Assembly: GCA_903882665.1 (NCBI GenBank)
Contig: CAIRXW010000021.1
Location: 1-64,000, forward strand
DNA length: 64,000 nucleotides
Source: an uncultured Chlorobiaceae bacterium
GTDB taxonomy: Bacteria > Bacteroidota > Chlorobiia > Chlorobiales > Chlorobiaceae
Reading direction: 5' to 3'
In this document: one piece after another, positions 55,603 to 64,000 of the stretch
Layout: each line of letters starts with the position of its first letter
How positions within the stretch are numbered: the first letter of the stretch is position 1
Notes under the pieces: model-generated
What the model was told of the DNA's origin: nothing
The model's database searches: none
Seen by the model: only the letters and a program-made list of their open reading frames with translations
Translations under genes and position numbers: made by a program

Positions 55603-57852
55603 TTGCCTAACGTAGAAAAAATAAAGGAGCTGCGGCACTCCGCGCACTTTTCCCTGGCGCCATACCCGGCGGTACGGTTGCTCTGTATTGTTATTTTGGG
55701 GATTCTTGCAGGGGTAAACCTATCCCTTCCGGTTGAGGGGTGGCTGCATCTTTGTGCGCTTGCCCTTGTTGCCCTTCTGGCAGGCATGGTGTATGAAAAG
55801 CTGCGCAGTAAAGCTCCGTTCCCGCTCTTTTTCACTTCCATCAGCTATCTGCTTTTTGTCTTCTTCTGCTTTGCTGCCTACAGCGATTACCAGCTCAATT
55901 ATGTGCCACGCGACGGGCTTGTGCGGTTCAGCGGAAAAAACGTGCTGCTTTACGGGCGGATTGCTGATCGGCCAAATTTTTCCAAAACCGGAGTTGGCTG
56001 GATTATGGAGGTTGAGGAGGTCTTTGAAAACGGCCGTACGTTCAAACTCCATGACCGGGCAAAGATTTTCATGCGCAGTGCAGGGAAGCCGGACGTAAAG
56101 ATCAGGTATGGAGATATGGTTCGGGTAAAGGGGAAGCTCGACCTTATTCCTGAAGCAGCAAACCGGGGCGAATTCGACCCACGCAGAGCTGCCCGCATGA
56201 AGCAGCTTTCGGTGCAACTCTTTTGTGCGGGCCCCTGGCAGGTGCAGCATGAAGGGGAGCCGAGGCTCAATGGTTTTGAACGCTTTATTGTGCAGCCGGT
56301 CTACGACTATATTGCCAAGAGTATTGAAGAACTCATGCCGCCGGGGGAGGAGCGCAAGCTCTCTGCCGGGGTGCTGACAGGTGAAAGGGAGAGCATGTCG
56401 GAGGAGGTATTTGAAGCATTCAAGCTTACAGGGACGGCGCATATTCTTGCTGTTTCGGGGCTCAATGTCGGTCTGCTTGCCCTTGTCATTCAAATCTTCC
56501 TGCAGCGGTTGAAGGTAACCACTGCAGGGCGTTGGCTCTCTTTCGTGCTTTTCTGCTTCATTTTGCTTGTCTATTGTTATGTGACCGGCAACTCTCCGTC
56601 GGTCAAGCGTGCTGCCTTCATGTCTCTGGTCTTTATTGGCGGAGAGACGCTTGGTCGGAAAAGCTATCCCGTCAACTCACTTGCCTTTGCGGACTTCCTG
56701 ATTCTCCTGTTCGACCCGTTCGACCTCCTCAATCCGGGATTTTTGATGACCAATGGAGCTGTTCTGGGCATCCTTCTGATTTATCCTCGCTTTATCGATT
56801 CCCCTTCGTCGCAAAAAGGGGGAGGGCTTTTGCGGAGCGCCGGTCGTTTTTTGCTCACCGGCGTCATGATCACTATTTCCTCCATTATCGGGGTCTCGCC
56901 CGTTATTGCCTACTATTTCGGCACCTTTTCAGTCATCAGCATTCTGGCCAATATTCCCGTTGTGCTCTTTTCGACCCTCCTGATGTACGCCCTTGTGCCG
57001 ATGCTGCTGCTTAACCTTGTGTCAGGCTATGCGGCATCTTTTTTTGCCGCAACCTCTTTTTCCCTGGCAGAGCTTACCCTGCGTTCGGCCCTCTGGTTCA
57101 GCCAGGTTCCCTTCGCTTCCATAACACTCAGGCCTGACGGAACGGAAGTCTGGCTCTACTATGCACTCCTTGCAGCCTTGCTCTTTTTCGGTTATCGGAA
57201 AGCGTGGGGCAAGGTTGCTGTTTCGCTTCTGCTTGGTCTCAACCTGCTCTTCTGGTACTCTTTTGCGCTGCACCCGCGCCCTGTTGCTCCCGACATGGTG
57301 ACGGTCAATCTTGGCAGAAACCTTGCCACACTCTTCTCATCGGGCAACGAAACGGTACAGATCGACGCTGGCAGGGCTTCGCGTGACCAGAAGCGCATTG
57401 CGCAGCAGCTCGACGAGTACGGCGTGGCTGCGCCAAAAGCGGTCATACAGTTTTATACACCCGATTCCCTCATCGCAAAAGTGCCCGCCCGCCATCATTT
57501 GCTGCAAGAGAGCACAAAACTCGTACTGCCCTCCATGGTCATTGTCCGCCCGGAAGAGAAGGTGCTCAAGCTCTGGAGCAGGGAACGCTCGCTGCTCATC
57601 GTGTCGGGTACCAGCCGCCTGAAAGAGGAGGAGCTTTACAAAGCTGATATCGCTTTTCTCTGGGTTTACCGATTTGCCCCGAAACAGCAGCAACAGATAA
57701 CCTCGTGGCTCAACTACGCCCGCCCGAAGCGATGCATCCTTGTTCCCGGCTCCTTTCTTCCACGTGTTCATCTCGCTGTGATGCAGCGCTTCGCCGCCGC
57801 TCGCCCCGGAGTCGAAGTTCGCTCAAAAACCCGGCAGATTGTGGTGCAATGA
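55603..57852 (+). CDS. ComEC/Rec2-like DNA uptake channel with degenerate C-terminal domain
   Basis: A 749-residue protein with an N-terminal OB-like segment and many TMs. The competence domain includes LTGERESMSEEVFEAFKLTG and AHILAVSGLNVGLLA, where the usual His of SGLHVG is Asn. The C-terminal part (about 565-749) occupies the place of the metallo-beta-lactamase domain but shows no HxHxDH metal motif, so the nuclease-like domain is probably inactive or absent. The start is TTG 55603, close to metF on the opposite strand. Confidence 0.8.
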   Translation: MPNVEKIKELRHSAHFSLAPYPAVRLLCIVILGILAGVNLSLPVEGWLHLCALALVALLAGMVYEKLRSKAPFPLFFTSISYLLFVFFCFAAYSDYQLNYVPRDGLVRFSGKNVLLYGRIADRPNFSKTGVGWIMEVEEVFENGRTFKLHDRAKIFMRSAGKPDVKIRYGDMVRVKGKLDLIPEAANRGEFDPRRAARMKQLSVQLFCAGPWQVQHEGEPRLNGFERFIVQPVYDYIAKSIEELMPPGEERKLSAGVLTGERESMSEEVFEAFKLTGTAHILAVSGLNVGLLALVIQIFLQRLKVTTAGRWLSFVLFCFILLVYCYVTGNSPSVKRAAFMSLVFIGGETLGRKSYPVNSLAFADFLILLFDPFDLLNPGFLMTNGAVLGILLIYPRFIDSPSSQKGGGLLRSAGRFLLTGVMITISSIIGVSPVIAYYFGTFSVISILANIPVVLFSTLLMYALVPMLLLNLVSGYAASFFAATSFSLAELTLRSALWFSQVPFASITLRPDGTEVWLYYALLAALLFFGYRKAWGKVAVSLLLGLNLLFWYSFALHPRPVAPDMVTVNLGRNLATLFSSGNETVQIDAGRASRDQKRIAQQLDEYGVAAPKAVIQFYTPDSLIAKVPARHHLLQESTKLVLPSMVIVRPEEKVLKLWSRERSLLIVSGTSRLKEEELYKADIAFLWVYRFAPKQQQQITSWLNYARPKRCILVPGSFLPRVHLAVMQRFAAARPGVEVRSKTRQIVVQ

Positions 57853-58343
57853 TGGCTTTTATGCCTGAATTTTTGCATAGCTAATCAGGCCGCTAAGCTT
57901 CATAATTTCAAATATGTTACTTATCTTTCTACGCTTAGGTACCATTTTCTGCATTTTATGATATGTGACATGTTTACTTGGTAATGGGGGATAAAGATGT
58001 GTCAGTAAGCACCTATCAAAAAGTCATTATGTAACATCGAGTTAAATTAGACTATTTTCTTAACGGTTTGTTTTTTCTATTTCGGTATCAATTCTTGTGA
58101 AACGCTTATAATTACGAATATATGACGATGTTTAATAACGGTCTGCTTTTTTCCTCTTGCTCTCCTTGTGTTTGGTTTGCACTGATTTGTGCGAAATAAG
58201 CTGAAAATTTTTTAAACAATAGATTGAAATGATTTTTATGAAAAATTAGAATATTCATGTATAAAATAAAGTTTGTTTTTTTTGAGTTATTAAGATTCGT
58301 CTAAACCGTGTTATGAAATTATATCAATTAAGGAGAGAGTACG
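57853..58343. other. AT-rich intergenic region, no supported gene
   Basis: Some 490 AT-rich bases before the ISOCOT-like gene, sharing its low GC content rather than that of comEC. No tRNA, terminator of standard form, or repeated unit was found. It probably carries the promoter of the downstream gene and may be part of the same acquired segment. Confidence 0.4.
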
Positions 58344-59627
58344 ATGTTTGCATTTATTAGTTCTTGGGCAGGTATTGTTATGGGAATAGTCGCTCTGATT
58401 ATACTTGGATGGGATTTATATATGCGAAGAAGAATAATGTACTCGGAATTGGACATACAAGAGCGTAAACTTATAGCTAGCGAAGAAGAGAAGAAGTCAT
58501 GGCAACGTTGGCTTGAAAAAGAACGCATGGAACTTGGGAAAATGTATAAACCACTTTCTGAATTAATTGCAAAAGATTTGATTGCCAATAGTGAATGGGC
58601 AGTACAAGCAATCGAAAAAGCTAAATTAGGACCATATTCACAGACTTTATTCGGTGATAGAAGTAGTCATTTTCGAGAAGAAAAAGAAAATATCGCATCA
58701 AGATTTGTGCCACTTTTATTGTCGCGATGTAAAAGTCTTATTGAAAAAGAAGAAAAAAATATTTATTTGATTCTTGATTCCGGCACCACTCTCTTGCCGT
58801 TTTTTACCTTACTTGGTAAACGTAGCGTACAGGCTTATGATAATAATGATAAAAATCCTTGGATTGACAAGATAACCATAATTACAAATAACCTTCCTGG
58901 CATAGAAACACTAATGGAAGTTGGACGTCCTAAACATACAAATCGATATTCTCGACTTGCTGTAAATTGTCATCTTTTGCCAGGAGTTCCTCTTCCAATT
59001 TATTCGGCTGTAACCGGAGAAGAAACAGAAAAAGCACTTATAGAATTGCACAAGCAAGTTAAAGATTCTATTGGGGATAAAGCTATATTTATCGGTATTA
59101 CAACCGGTAACTGGATAAGGATAAGGAAATCAGATCCACGATGTCCTATCCCATTGGCAAGGGGAGAAGGTCATCTTAAGTTAAAGCAAGAGCTGCTGAA
59201 TGCGTCAGACGAACTATTTGTTATTGCTCCGCTTGGCAAGATATTCGCAAATTCAAGTCTCAAATCTGTTAATCGTCTGCTTGGACTTAAGTCAGAAGAT
59301 ATTGATCCAGAAAAGAAAGAATATGATGAATTAAATATTGACGACAATAAAGCATCTGTTGTAAAACTTGTAACAACATTTAGAAGAGATGGTAGGTTAT
59401 TGCAAAATTTAAGTAGATATATACAAGGTCAGTTACAGGTAGATGAGCGGGTAGATGAAGAGAAGTTTATAAATGCAAAGACAGGGGAAATAGATAATAT
59501 CGTTTATCTATTTGACGATTTACCAAAAGAAGAATATTTGGAAAGGGAAATGGAGTTTCCTCATCTGCACACAAGAAAAGATGAATTTACTGAAATTTTT
59601 TTACATCCAGAAAAACAAAAGGACTAA
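58344..59627 (+). CDS. membrane-anchored protein with a DeoR-sensor-like (ISOCOT) domain
   Basis: A 427-residue protein in AT-rich DNA unlike its neighbours. It has one N-terminal TM helix (about 6-26, IVMGIVALIILGWDLYM), then a coiled coil (SELDIQERKLIASEEEKKSW) and then a domain resembling the sensor half of DeoR regulators: LILDSGTTLLPFF, ITIITNNLPG, NCHLLPG, and AIFIGITTGNW. DeoR's DNA-binding half is absent. ISOCOT-fold domains bind sugar phosphates or nucleotides, so this could be a membrane-bound small-molecule sensor, perhaps defensive; that is inference. Ribosome site ggagaga. Confidence 0.5.
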   Translation: MFAFISSWAGIVMGIVALIILGWDLYMRRRIMYSELDIQERKLIASEEEKKSWQRWLEKERMELGKMYKPLSELIAKDLIANSEWAVQAIEKAKLGPYSQTLFGDRSSHFREEKENIASRFVPLLLSRCKSLIEKEEKNIYLILDSGTTLLPFFTLLGKRSVQAYDNNDKNPWIDKITIITNNLPGIETLMEVGRPKHTNRYSRLAVNCHLLPGVPLPIYSAVTGEETEKALIELHKQVKDSIGDKAIFIGITTGNWIRIRKSDPRCPIPLARGEGHLKLKQELLNASDELFVIAPLGKIFANSSLKSVNRLLGLKSEDIDPEKKEYDELNIDDNKASVVKLVTTFRRDGRLLQNLSRYIQGQLQVDERVDEEKFINAKTGEIDNIVYLFDDLPKEEYLEREMEFPHLHTRKDEFTEIFLHPEKQKD

Positions 59628-59673
59628 TATCTCCCTAAACAGAATAATATGTTGAATTCTCAATGTTGATTTT

Positions 59674-61539
59674 ATGAAATTAAAACGAATTGGCGATGTC
59701 GATATCGCCGGAATTGTTTCGCAAAAAACCTACACACCATCTCCGTCCGCTTGGGAGGATCAGGTTTTTTATTTTTTGCTGGTTGATCGTTTTTCTGACG
59801 GAAAGGAGACCGGGTATCGGGACAACAACGGGCAAATCGTCAGCGGCAATGGTACACCACTGTTTTCGCTGGAACATGCCGGCAATATTTCCCGCGAGGT
59901 TTGGTCTGCCAACGGACAGGGGTGGCAGGGCGGCACTATCAAGGGGTTGATCAGTAAGCTTGGATATCTGCAGCGTATGGGAATAACAGCGTTGTGGGTC
60001 AGCCCCATTTTCCGGCAGGTTGCATTTGCCGAAACCTATCATGGATACGGTATTCAGAATTTTTTTTCGATTGATCCGCATTTCGGTACCGAGCAGGATC
60101 TTGTGGAGCTGGTAAAAACGGCACATTCGATGGGGATGTATGTTGTGCTTGATATCATCATCAATCATACCGGCAATGTTTTTTCGTACAATCCGGATCG
60201 ATACCATACCGTGAGCCAGGATGGTGTCTCTTATCATGATCCTCGGTGGGACGGGAAGAGGTACGATGTTGCCGGTTTTAACGATGCTTTTGGGAAGCCG
60301 ACCATTCCTTTCAGCTCCGGAGTAACGGACAATGTGAAAGAGGCGGTATTTCCTCTTGACCTGCAGGATCCGGAAACCTTTACCTGCAAAGGGCGAATTG
60401 ACAATTGGGATTATGACCCTGAATTTCGCGAGGGTGATTTCTGTGATTTAAAAGATGTACATCATGGTTATGGTACTGCCGATGACTACAAGCCATCCAA
60501 TGCTTTGAAAGTATTGACCGAGGTCTACAAATACTGGATTGCCCTGGCCGATGTTGACGGATTCAGAATTGACACCGTCAAGCATATGGATATCGGCGCG
60601 ACCCGTTATTTCGCGTCGGCAATTCATGAATTTGCCCAGACTCTTGGCAAGGAGAGATTTTTCCTTATTGGAGAAATCACTGGAGGAAGAACCCGTGCCT
60701 TTGATACTCTTGAATCAACGGGTCTTGATGCGGCGCTCGGTATTGATGAAATTCCCGACAAACTGGAATATCTTGTCAAGGGATATCGGAATCCGTCGGA
60801 TTATTTCGATCTGTTTCGCAACTCAGTGCTTATCGGCAAGGAGTCACATATATGGTTCCGTGACAAGGTAGTGACGGTTTTTGATGATCACGACCAGGTA
60901 CGCAAAGGAAAATGGAAGGCTCGTTTCTGTGCAAACGAAGAGGGATGGAAAGTTATTCTGAACGTGCTTGCCCTTAATGCCCTGACATTGGGAATCCCAT
61001 GTGTCTATTACGGCTCGGAACAGTCTTTCAATGGCCATGCCACCGAAGAACGTGACGGGAATGATCTCTTTTTGCGTGAGGCGATGTTTGGAGGAACGTT
61101 TGGTGCTTTGGAAAGTTCGGGTTATCATTTTTTCAATGACCGCTCGAATGTCTATGTCGAGTTTGCAAAAATCCTCAAAATCCGCAAGGAAGAGCTTGCT
61201 TTGCGTCGGGGACGTCAGTATCAGCGTGAAATATCAGGTGACGGAATCAATTTCGGCCTTCCGAAAATGTTTGGTAAAGAAATCCGTTCTGTGGTGGCGT
61301 GGTCCCGCATTCTTGATACTCAGGAAATTGTTGTCGCGATCAATACCGATTACCATAAGGCGCTTACGGTATGGGTAACGATTGATGATGAGCTCCATCA
61401 GGCCGGAAGTACCTTTTCTTGCCTCTATTCGACCTGTGATGAGCAGGCAGGTTCGCAGACTGTTGTTGCGGCCCTGAACGGCAAGGCGATACAGATAACG
61501 GTGCCTGCCGCAGGATGTGTGCTCTACAAGGCAGATTAA
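59674..61539 (+). CDS. GH13 alpha-amylase-family enzyme
   Basis: A 621-residue glycoside hydrolase. The TIM-barrel motifs are present: LDIIINHTGN (region I), the nucleophile in DGFRIDTVKHM, the acid/base in LIGEITGGR, and the third catalytic Asp in FDDHDQ. A beta-sandwich domain follows. It acts on alpha-glucans, probably in glycogen or storage-sugar turnover; the lack of a signal peptide suggests a cytoplasmic role. Exact specificity (alpha-amylase, pullulanase, transferase) is not set. Confidence 0.9.
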   Translation: MKLKRIGDVDIAGIVSQKTYTPSPSAWEDQVFYFLLVDRFSDGKETGYRDNNGQIVSGNGTPLFSLEHAGNISREVWSANGQGWQGGTIKGLISKLGYLQRMGITALWVSPIFRQVAFAETYHGYGIQNFFSIDPHFGTEQDLVELVKTAHSMGMYVVLDIIINHTGNVFSYNPDRYHTVSQDGVSYHDPRWDGKRYDVAGFNDAFGKPTIPFSSGVTDNVKEAVFPLDLQDPETFTCKGRIDNWDYDPEFREGDFCDLKDVHHGYGTADDYKPSNALKVLTEVYKYWIALADVDGFRIDTVKHMDIGATRYFASAIHEFAQTLGKERFFLIGEITGGRTRAFDTLESTGLDAALGIDEIPDKLEYLVKGYRNPSDYFDLFRNSVLIGKESHIWFRDKVVTVFDDHDQVRKGKWKARFCANEEGWKVILNVLALNALTLGIPCVYYGSEQSFNGHATEERDGNDLFLREAMFGGTFGALESSGYHFFNDRSNVYVEFAKILKIRKEELALRRGRQYQREISGDGINFGLPKMFGKEIRSVVAWSRILDTQEIVVAINTDYHKALTVWVTIDDELHQAGSTFSCLYSTCDEQAGSQTVVAALNGKAIQITVPAAGCVLYKAD

Positions 61540-61540
61540 T

Positions 61541-61693
61541 AAGGTTGCGATTGTTTGCAATCCCGGATATCTCGCTGATGCGCGCTTTTTTGAGGACGTT
61601 GTCTTCAACCGCGGTCTTACCTTTCGATTTTTTATCGACCGTGAAACCGCCTTGAACTGGTTCTTTGAACCTCAGGCATCCCCGGAGGCTTGA
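61541..61693 (+). pseudogene. C-terminal remnant of a SpoIIAA/STAS-like protein
   Basis: After the amylase stop, in another frame and without a start codon, about 50 codons read KVAIVCNPGYLADARFFEDV and end TFRFFIDRETALNWFFEP before stop. This matches the end of SpoIIAA-like (DUF, STAS-type) proteins, which finish with rVAVV...fFtD-eeAl-WL. The end overlaps the minus-strand gene at 61672. Likely a gene tail left by a deletion. Confidence 0.5.
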
Positions 61694-61968
61694 CCCTTCA
61701 GTTTTTCGGTTTGCTTGCGGGATGCTTTCTCAAGGCTGTCGATAATTTTTACGATATCAGTCGAGAGGTCGATGGGGTTTATTTTGCTGATAGTCTGGGC
61801 AAGGGTGCAAATTTTCCCTTCGAGGGGAAGAAATTTATTGACGATGACAACCTTCTCCTCTTTGAGACGGCACTCGCCTCCGAGGAAGTTGCCTTTCTCG
61901 TAGCGCACGCTGTAGCCCGCCGTTTTTAATGCGCTTTCGAGCAGGGTAAGCTGTGCTGTTTTTTTCAT
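61672..61968 (-). CDS. conserved small protein of unknown function
   Basis: A 98-residue protein. The first ~60 residues look conserved (ESALKTAGYSVRYEKGNFLGG, CRLKEEKVVIVNKFLPLEG), with a short helical, lysine-rich tail (KIIDSLEKASRKQTEKLKG). No catalytic motif; similar small proteins occur in Chlorobi/Bacteroidetes. It lies 34 bases upstream (minus strand) of the ABC permease stop. Confidence 0.65.
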   Translation of the reverse strand: MKKTAQLTLLESALKTAGYSVRYEKGNFLGGECRLKEEKVVIVNKFLPLEGKICTLAQTISKINPIDLSTDIVKIIDSLEKASRKQTEKLKGQASGDA

Positions 61969-62002
61969 GAATCTTCCTTTTTCAATGCTTGTTCAGCCCT
62001 GC

Positions 62003-63466
62003 TTATCCTCTCATTCTTGGGTCGAGGGCATCGCGGACGCCATCGCCGATCAGGTTAAAGCAGACCACGGTGGTCAGGATGGCAATGCCGGGGAACGTTG
62101 AAATCCACCAATAGTTCAGAAGGCTGTCGCGCCCTTCATTGATAATGTTTCCCCAGCTTGGTGTTGGCGGTTGAACGCCGAGCCCGAGAAAGGAGAGTCC
62201 GGCTTCGGTTAAAATAATGCTTCCAATTCGGAGCGTTGCGGCTATGATGACCGGGGTGAGGGTATTGGGTGCAAGGTGGCGGAAGATGATTCTCATGCTT
62301 GAAAGGCCGAGTGACTTGGCCGCAAGAATAAACTCCTGCTCCTTGAGTGAGAGCACCTGGCTCCGGACAATCCTTGCAACTCCCATCCATCCGGTAAAGG
62401 AGAGGGTGATGACAATGAGGTAGATGGAGTTGCCGAAGGTGGCGATGATGATAAGGATCAGAAAGAGTGCGGGAAAGGCGATAAGAATATCAACAATCCG
62501 CATCATGAGTGCGTCGATCCATCCGCCGAAATAGCCGGATGTGACCCCGATCAAGGTGCCGAGAGTGACGGAGATCAGGACAACAAGAAAGCCGATGGAG
62601 AGTGAGATTTTTGAGCCGTAGATGACCCGGCTGAGAATGTCGCGCCCGTACTGGTCAGTTCCGAGGATAAAGGTGCGCTTAACGGCAATCTGGTTGTTTC
62701 TGCCCTTCACAAGCTCTCCGAGGGCGATAGTTTTGGTGCGCATGCCCTGACGGTAGATGACACTGTTGCCTTCAACCCGGTATTCGTCAACAAAGCGGAT
62801 GGCGTTTGGTTCGTTGCGTGTTTTAAGAAGCTGAAAATCGCTGATAAGGCTGTTTGCCAGATTGATGGCTGTTCCGTGACCTTCCTGCAGGGGAATGACA
62901 AGATTTTTCGGTTGCCGCAGTACCAGGGCCTCAAGACGCGAGAAGGGAGGCTGATAGGCTGTTACCAGAAAGTCCTGCTGGTCATAGGGGCTGAAAGGGG
63001 CGATGAAGGGAGCAAGAAATGCCGCCGAGTAGAGGACAAAGACAATGGCTGATGCGTAGAGCGCTATGGTGTGGCGCATGAAAGCCCTGAGGCTTATTTT
63101 GCCGAGGCTCAGGGTATCGGCGTCATTTTTTTGCTGTTCCGCCGTTTTTTTACGACCCGATTTCCATGCAATGAGGGCCAGAATGATTGGCAGGGCAACA
63201 AGGTAGAGAGCAGCAATCCAGAATTCAAGGATCTCAGCAGTAAAGATCTCCTGAAATGTTTCCGGTGCCGACATAACGAGCGCTATTGCGGTAAAGAGCG
63301 AACGGAAACTGATGAGCACAAGATCGGCCTGGATGACGAGGATGAGCAGAAAAGCAATGAGAGCGATCAGCAGAAAAAGGGTTACTCCTTTTTTATGTGA
63401 TCCGTTCGGCCCTGCGCCGGGGATGATGTTCAGCAGGGATGATGGTGTGCTGCTATCTGTTTTCAA
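62003..63466 (-). CDS. ABC transporter permease, DppC/OppC type
   Basis: Permease of a peptide/nickel-type ABC importer. The C-terminal half carries LGTDQYGRDILSRVIYGSKISL, the EAA loop EFILAAKSLGLSSMRIIFRHLAPN and the typical end DGVRDALDPRMRG. At 487 residues it has an N-terminal extension with extra TMs (about 25-100) and a large periplasmic insert (~165-275). Partners (second permease, ATPases, binding protein) are outside the window. The substrate is unknown. Confidence 0.9.
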   Translation of the reverse strand: MKTDSSTPSSLLNIIPGAGPNGSHKKGVTLFLLIALIAFLLILVIQADLVLISFRSLFTAIALVMSAPETFQEIFTAEILEFWIAALYLVALPIILALIAWKSGRKKTAEQQKNDADTLSLGKISLRAFMRHTIALYASAIVFVLYSAAFLAPFIAPFSPYDQQDFLVTAYQPPFSRLEALVLRQPKNLVIPLQEGHGTAINLANSLISDFQLLKTRNEPNAIRFVDEYRVEGNSVIYRQGMRTKTIALGELVKGRNNQIAVKRTFILGTDQYGRDILSRVIYGSKISLSIGFLVVLISVTLGTLIGVTSGYFGGWIDALMMRIVDILIAFPALFLILIIIATFGNSIYLIVITLSFTGWMGVARIVRSQVLSLKEQEFILAAKSLGLSSMRIIFRHLAPNTLTPVIIAATLRIGSIILTEAGLSFLGLGVQPPTPSWGNIINEGRDSLLNYWWISTFPGIAILTTVVCFNLIGDGVRDALDPRMRG

Positions 63467-63506
63467 GCTTTTGGTGGCTATCGGTTAATGTTGTTTCCTG
63501 GAACCA

Positions 63507-63541
63507 GAAAAAGCTGCTTTCCCTGGTAAGAAAAGCAGCTT
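63507..63541 (-). terminator. hairpin terminator after rplY
   Basis: AAGCTGCTTT and AAAGCAGCTT enclose an 11-base loop (63511-63541) and, on the minus strand, run into TTTTTC. It is placed right after the L25 stop. Confidence 0.75.
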
Positions 63542-63588
63542 CGCATGGAAAGATACCCTTGTTTGTCAACAGAAAAGTTGCAATGCTC

Positions 63589-64000
63589 TCAGCTTGCTGT
63601 TGTTGCAGCCGCTTCGACAGGGGCCTCAGCCGTTTTCGATGCAAGAACGGTAATAACCGGAGCGTCAGGATTATCCATGATCTGCAGGCCGGCGTAGGCC
63701 GTCATCGGGATCTCCTTGACATGGATTGAATGGCCGATTTCAAGTGCCGTAACATCGACAACAAGGTGATCGGGCATATCTTCCGGTTTACCCTTGATGG
63801 TCAGTGCATGAAGAATAATCAGCAGCTTGCCGCCTTTTTCAACGCCGGCACTTTCGCCGGAAACAGCAACAGGTACTTCGAGCTCAATAATCTCCTCGGC
63901 TGAGAAGAGCTGAAAGTCGGTATGAATGATTTTGTCGGTCACCGGGTGAAACTGAACCTCTTTGATAAAGGAGCGTTTGATTTTGCCATCCGGGAACTGA
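63589..64000 (-). CDS. rplY: ribosomal protein L25/general stress protein Ctc, 5' end outside window
   Basis: Partial gene; its start lies beyond 64000. The frame continues upstream of the track's GTG (63942) with KRSFIKEVQFHPVTDK, the typical L25 (TL5/Ctc) linker, then HTDFQLFSAEEIIELEVPV, and the C-terminal TL5 domain (DHLVVDVTALEIGHSIHV). The tail is Ala/Thr/Glu-rich. It binds 5S rRNA in the 50S subunit. Confidence 0.92.
   Translation of the reverse strand, partial: QFPDGKIKRSFIKEVQFHPVTDKIIHTDFQLFSAEEIIELEVPVAVSGESAGVEKGGKLLIILHALTIKGKPEDMPDHLVVDVTALEIGHSIHVKEIPMTAYAGLQIMDNPDAPVITVLASKTAEAPVEAAATTAS

Noticed and set aside
1-64000. CRISPR array or insertion sequence
   Set aside because: No regularly spaced direct repeats and no transposase-like ORF or terminal inverted repeats were found on reading; the absence of cryptic short copies is not proven.

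Overview
The window looks like chromosome from a green sulfur bacterium (Chlorobiaceae, Chlorobium/Pelodictyon type). The main evidence is a small CsmB/CsmF-like chlorosome envelope protein at 28.15-28.42 kb. Homospermidine synthesis genes, multiheme cytochrome c and a DUF3127 protein of the Bacteroidetes/Chlorobi kind fit this. The assignment is by recognition; no database search was run.

Layout. 0-5.7 kb: two unrelated metallophosphoesterases, an SLC13/CitT-like permease, and a PlsC acyltransferase followed by a GNAT-fold protein. 5.7-9.0 kb: a small FAD-domain-like protein and an arsenic operon (arsR, a PhoU remnant, a thioredoxin-type arsC, an ACR3 arsenite exporter, a second arsC-like gene). 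9.0-12.9 kb: a Fic-protein remnant, a membrane protein, and a homospermidine synthase/ornithine decarboxylase pair. 12.9-27.3 kb: a defence-type island (below). 27.4-34.8 kb: a HAD phosphatase, the chlorosome protein, and a pstS-pstC-pstA-pstB-phoU cluster followed by a PhoU-like protein. 34.8-43.5 kb: an RND efflux pair, DoxX-like and heme-copper-oxidase-like membrane proteins, a glycosyltransferase, a DUF3127 protein beside a DnaQ-like exonuclease, and an SDR. 43.7-51.5 kb: a giant GlcD-GlcF-like FAD/iron-sulfur fusion, a 12-heme cytochrome c with a b-type membrane partner, an aminotransferase and a lipoprotein. 51.5-57.9 kb: rnpB, a zinc-ribbon coiled-coil protein, tRNA-Leu(CAG), rpmG, lysA, metF and comEC. 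58-64 kb: an AT-rich gene for a membrane-anchored DeoR-sensor-like protein, a GH13 amylase, a peptide-type ABC permease, and ribosomal protein L25 running off the right edge.

The most interesting part is the island at 12.9-27.3 kb. A tightly packed operon encodes a DUF499 (BrxC/PglY-like) ATPase, a chimeric 995-residue protein, an OLD/RloA-like ATPase with a DUF4276 partner, a 165-residue protein of unknown function, a SNF2-type helicase, a coiled-coil protein with a J-domain-like HPD segment, and a HIRAN-domain protein. The chimera joins the N-terminal part of a PglZ-like domain in frame to a COG1743/DUF1156-type adenine methylase that has lost its N-terminus, including the usual SAM-binding motif. 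The island therefore resembles a BREX/DISARM-like system without complete PglZ or methylase genes, carrying a nested ATPase+DUF4276 module and a J-domain/HIRAN tail. Its left edge holds remnants: a second ATPase/DUF4276 pair reduced to a tail and a stub, and a truncated copy of the small FAD-like gene at 5.7 kb. Either this is a decaying system or the chimera has a new, non-methylating role; the sequence alone cannot decide.
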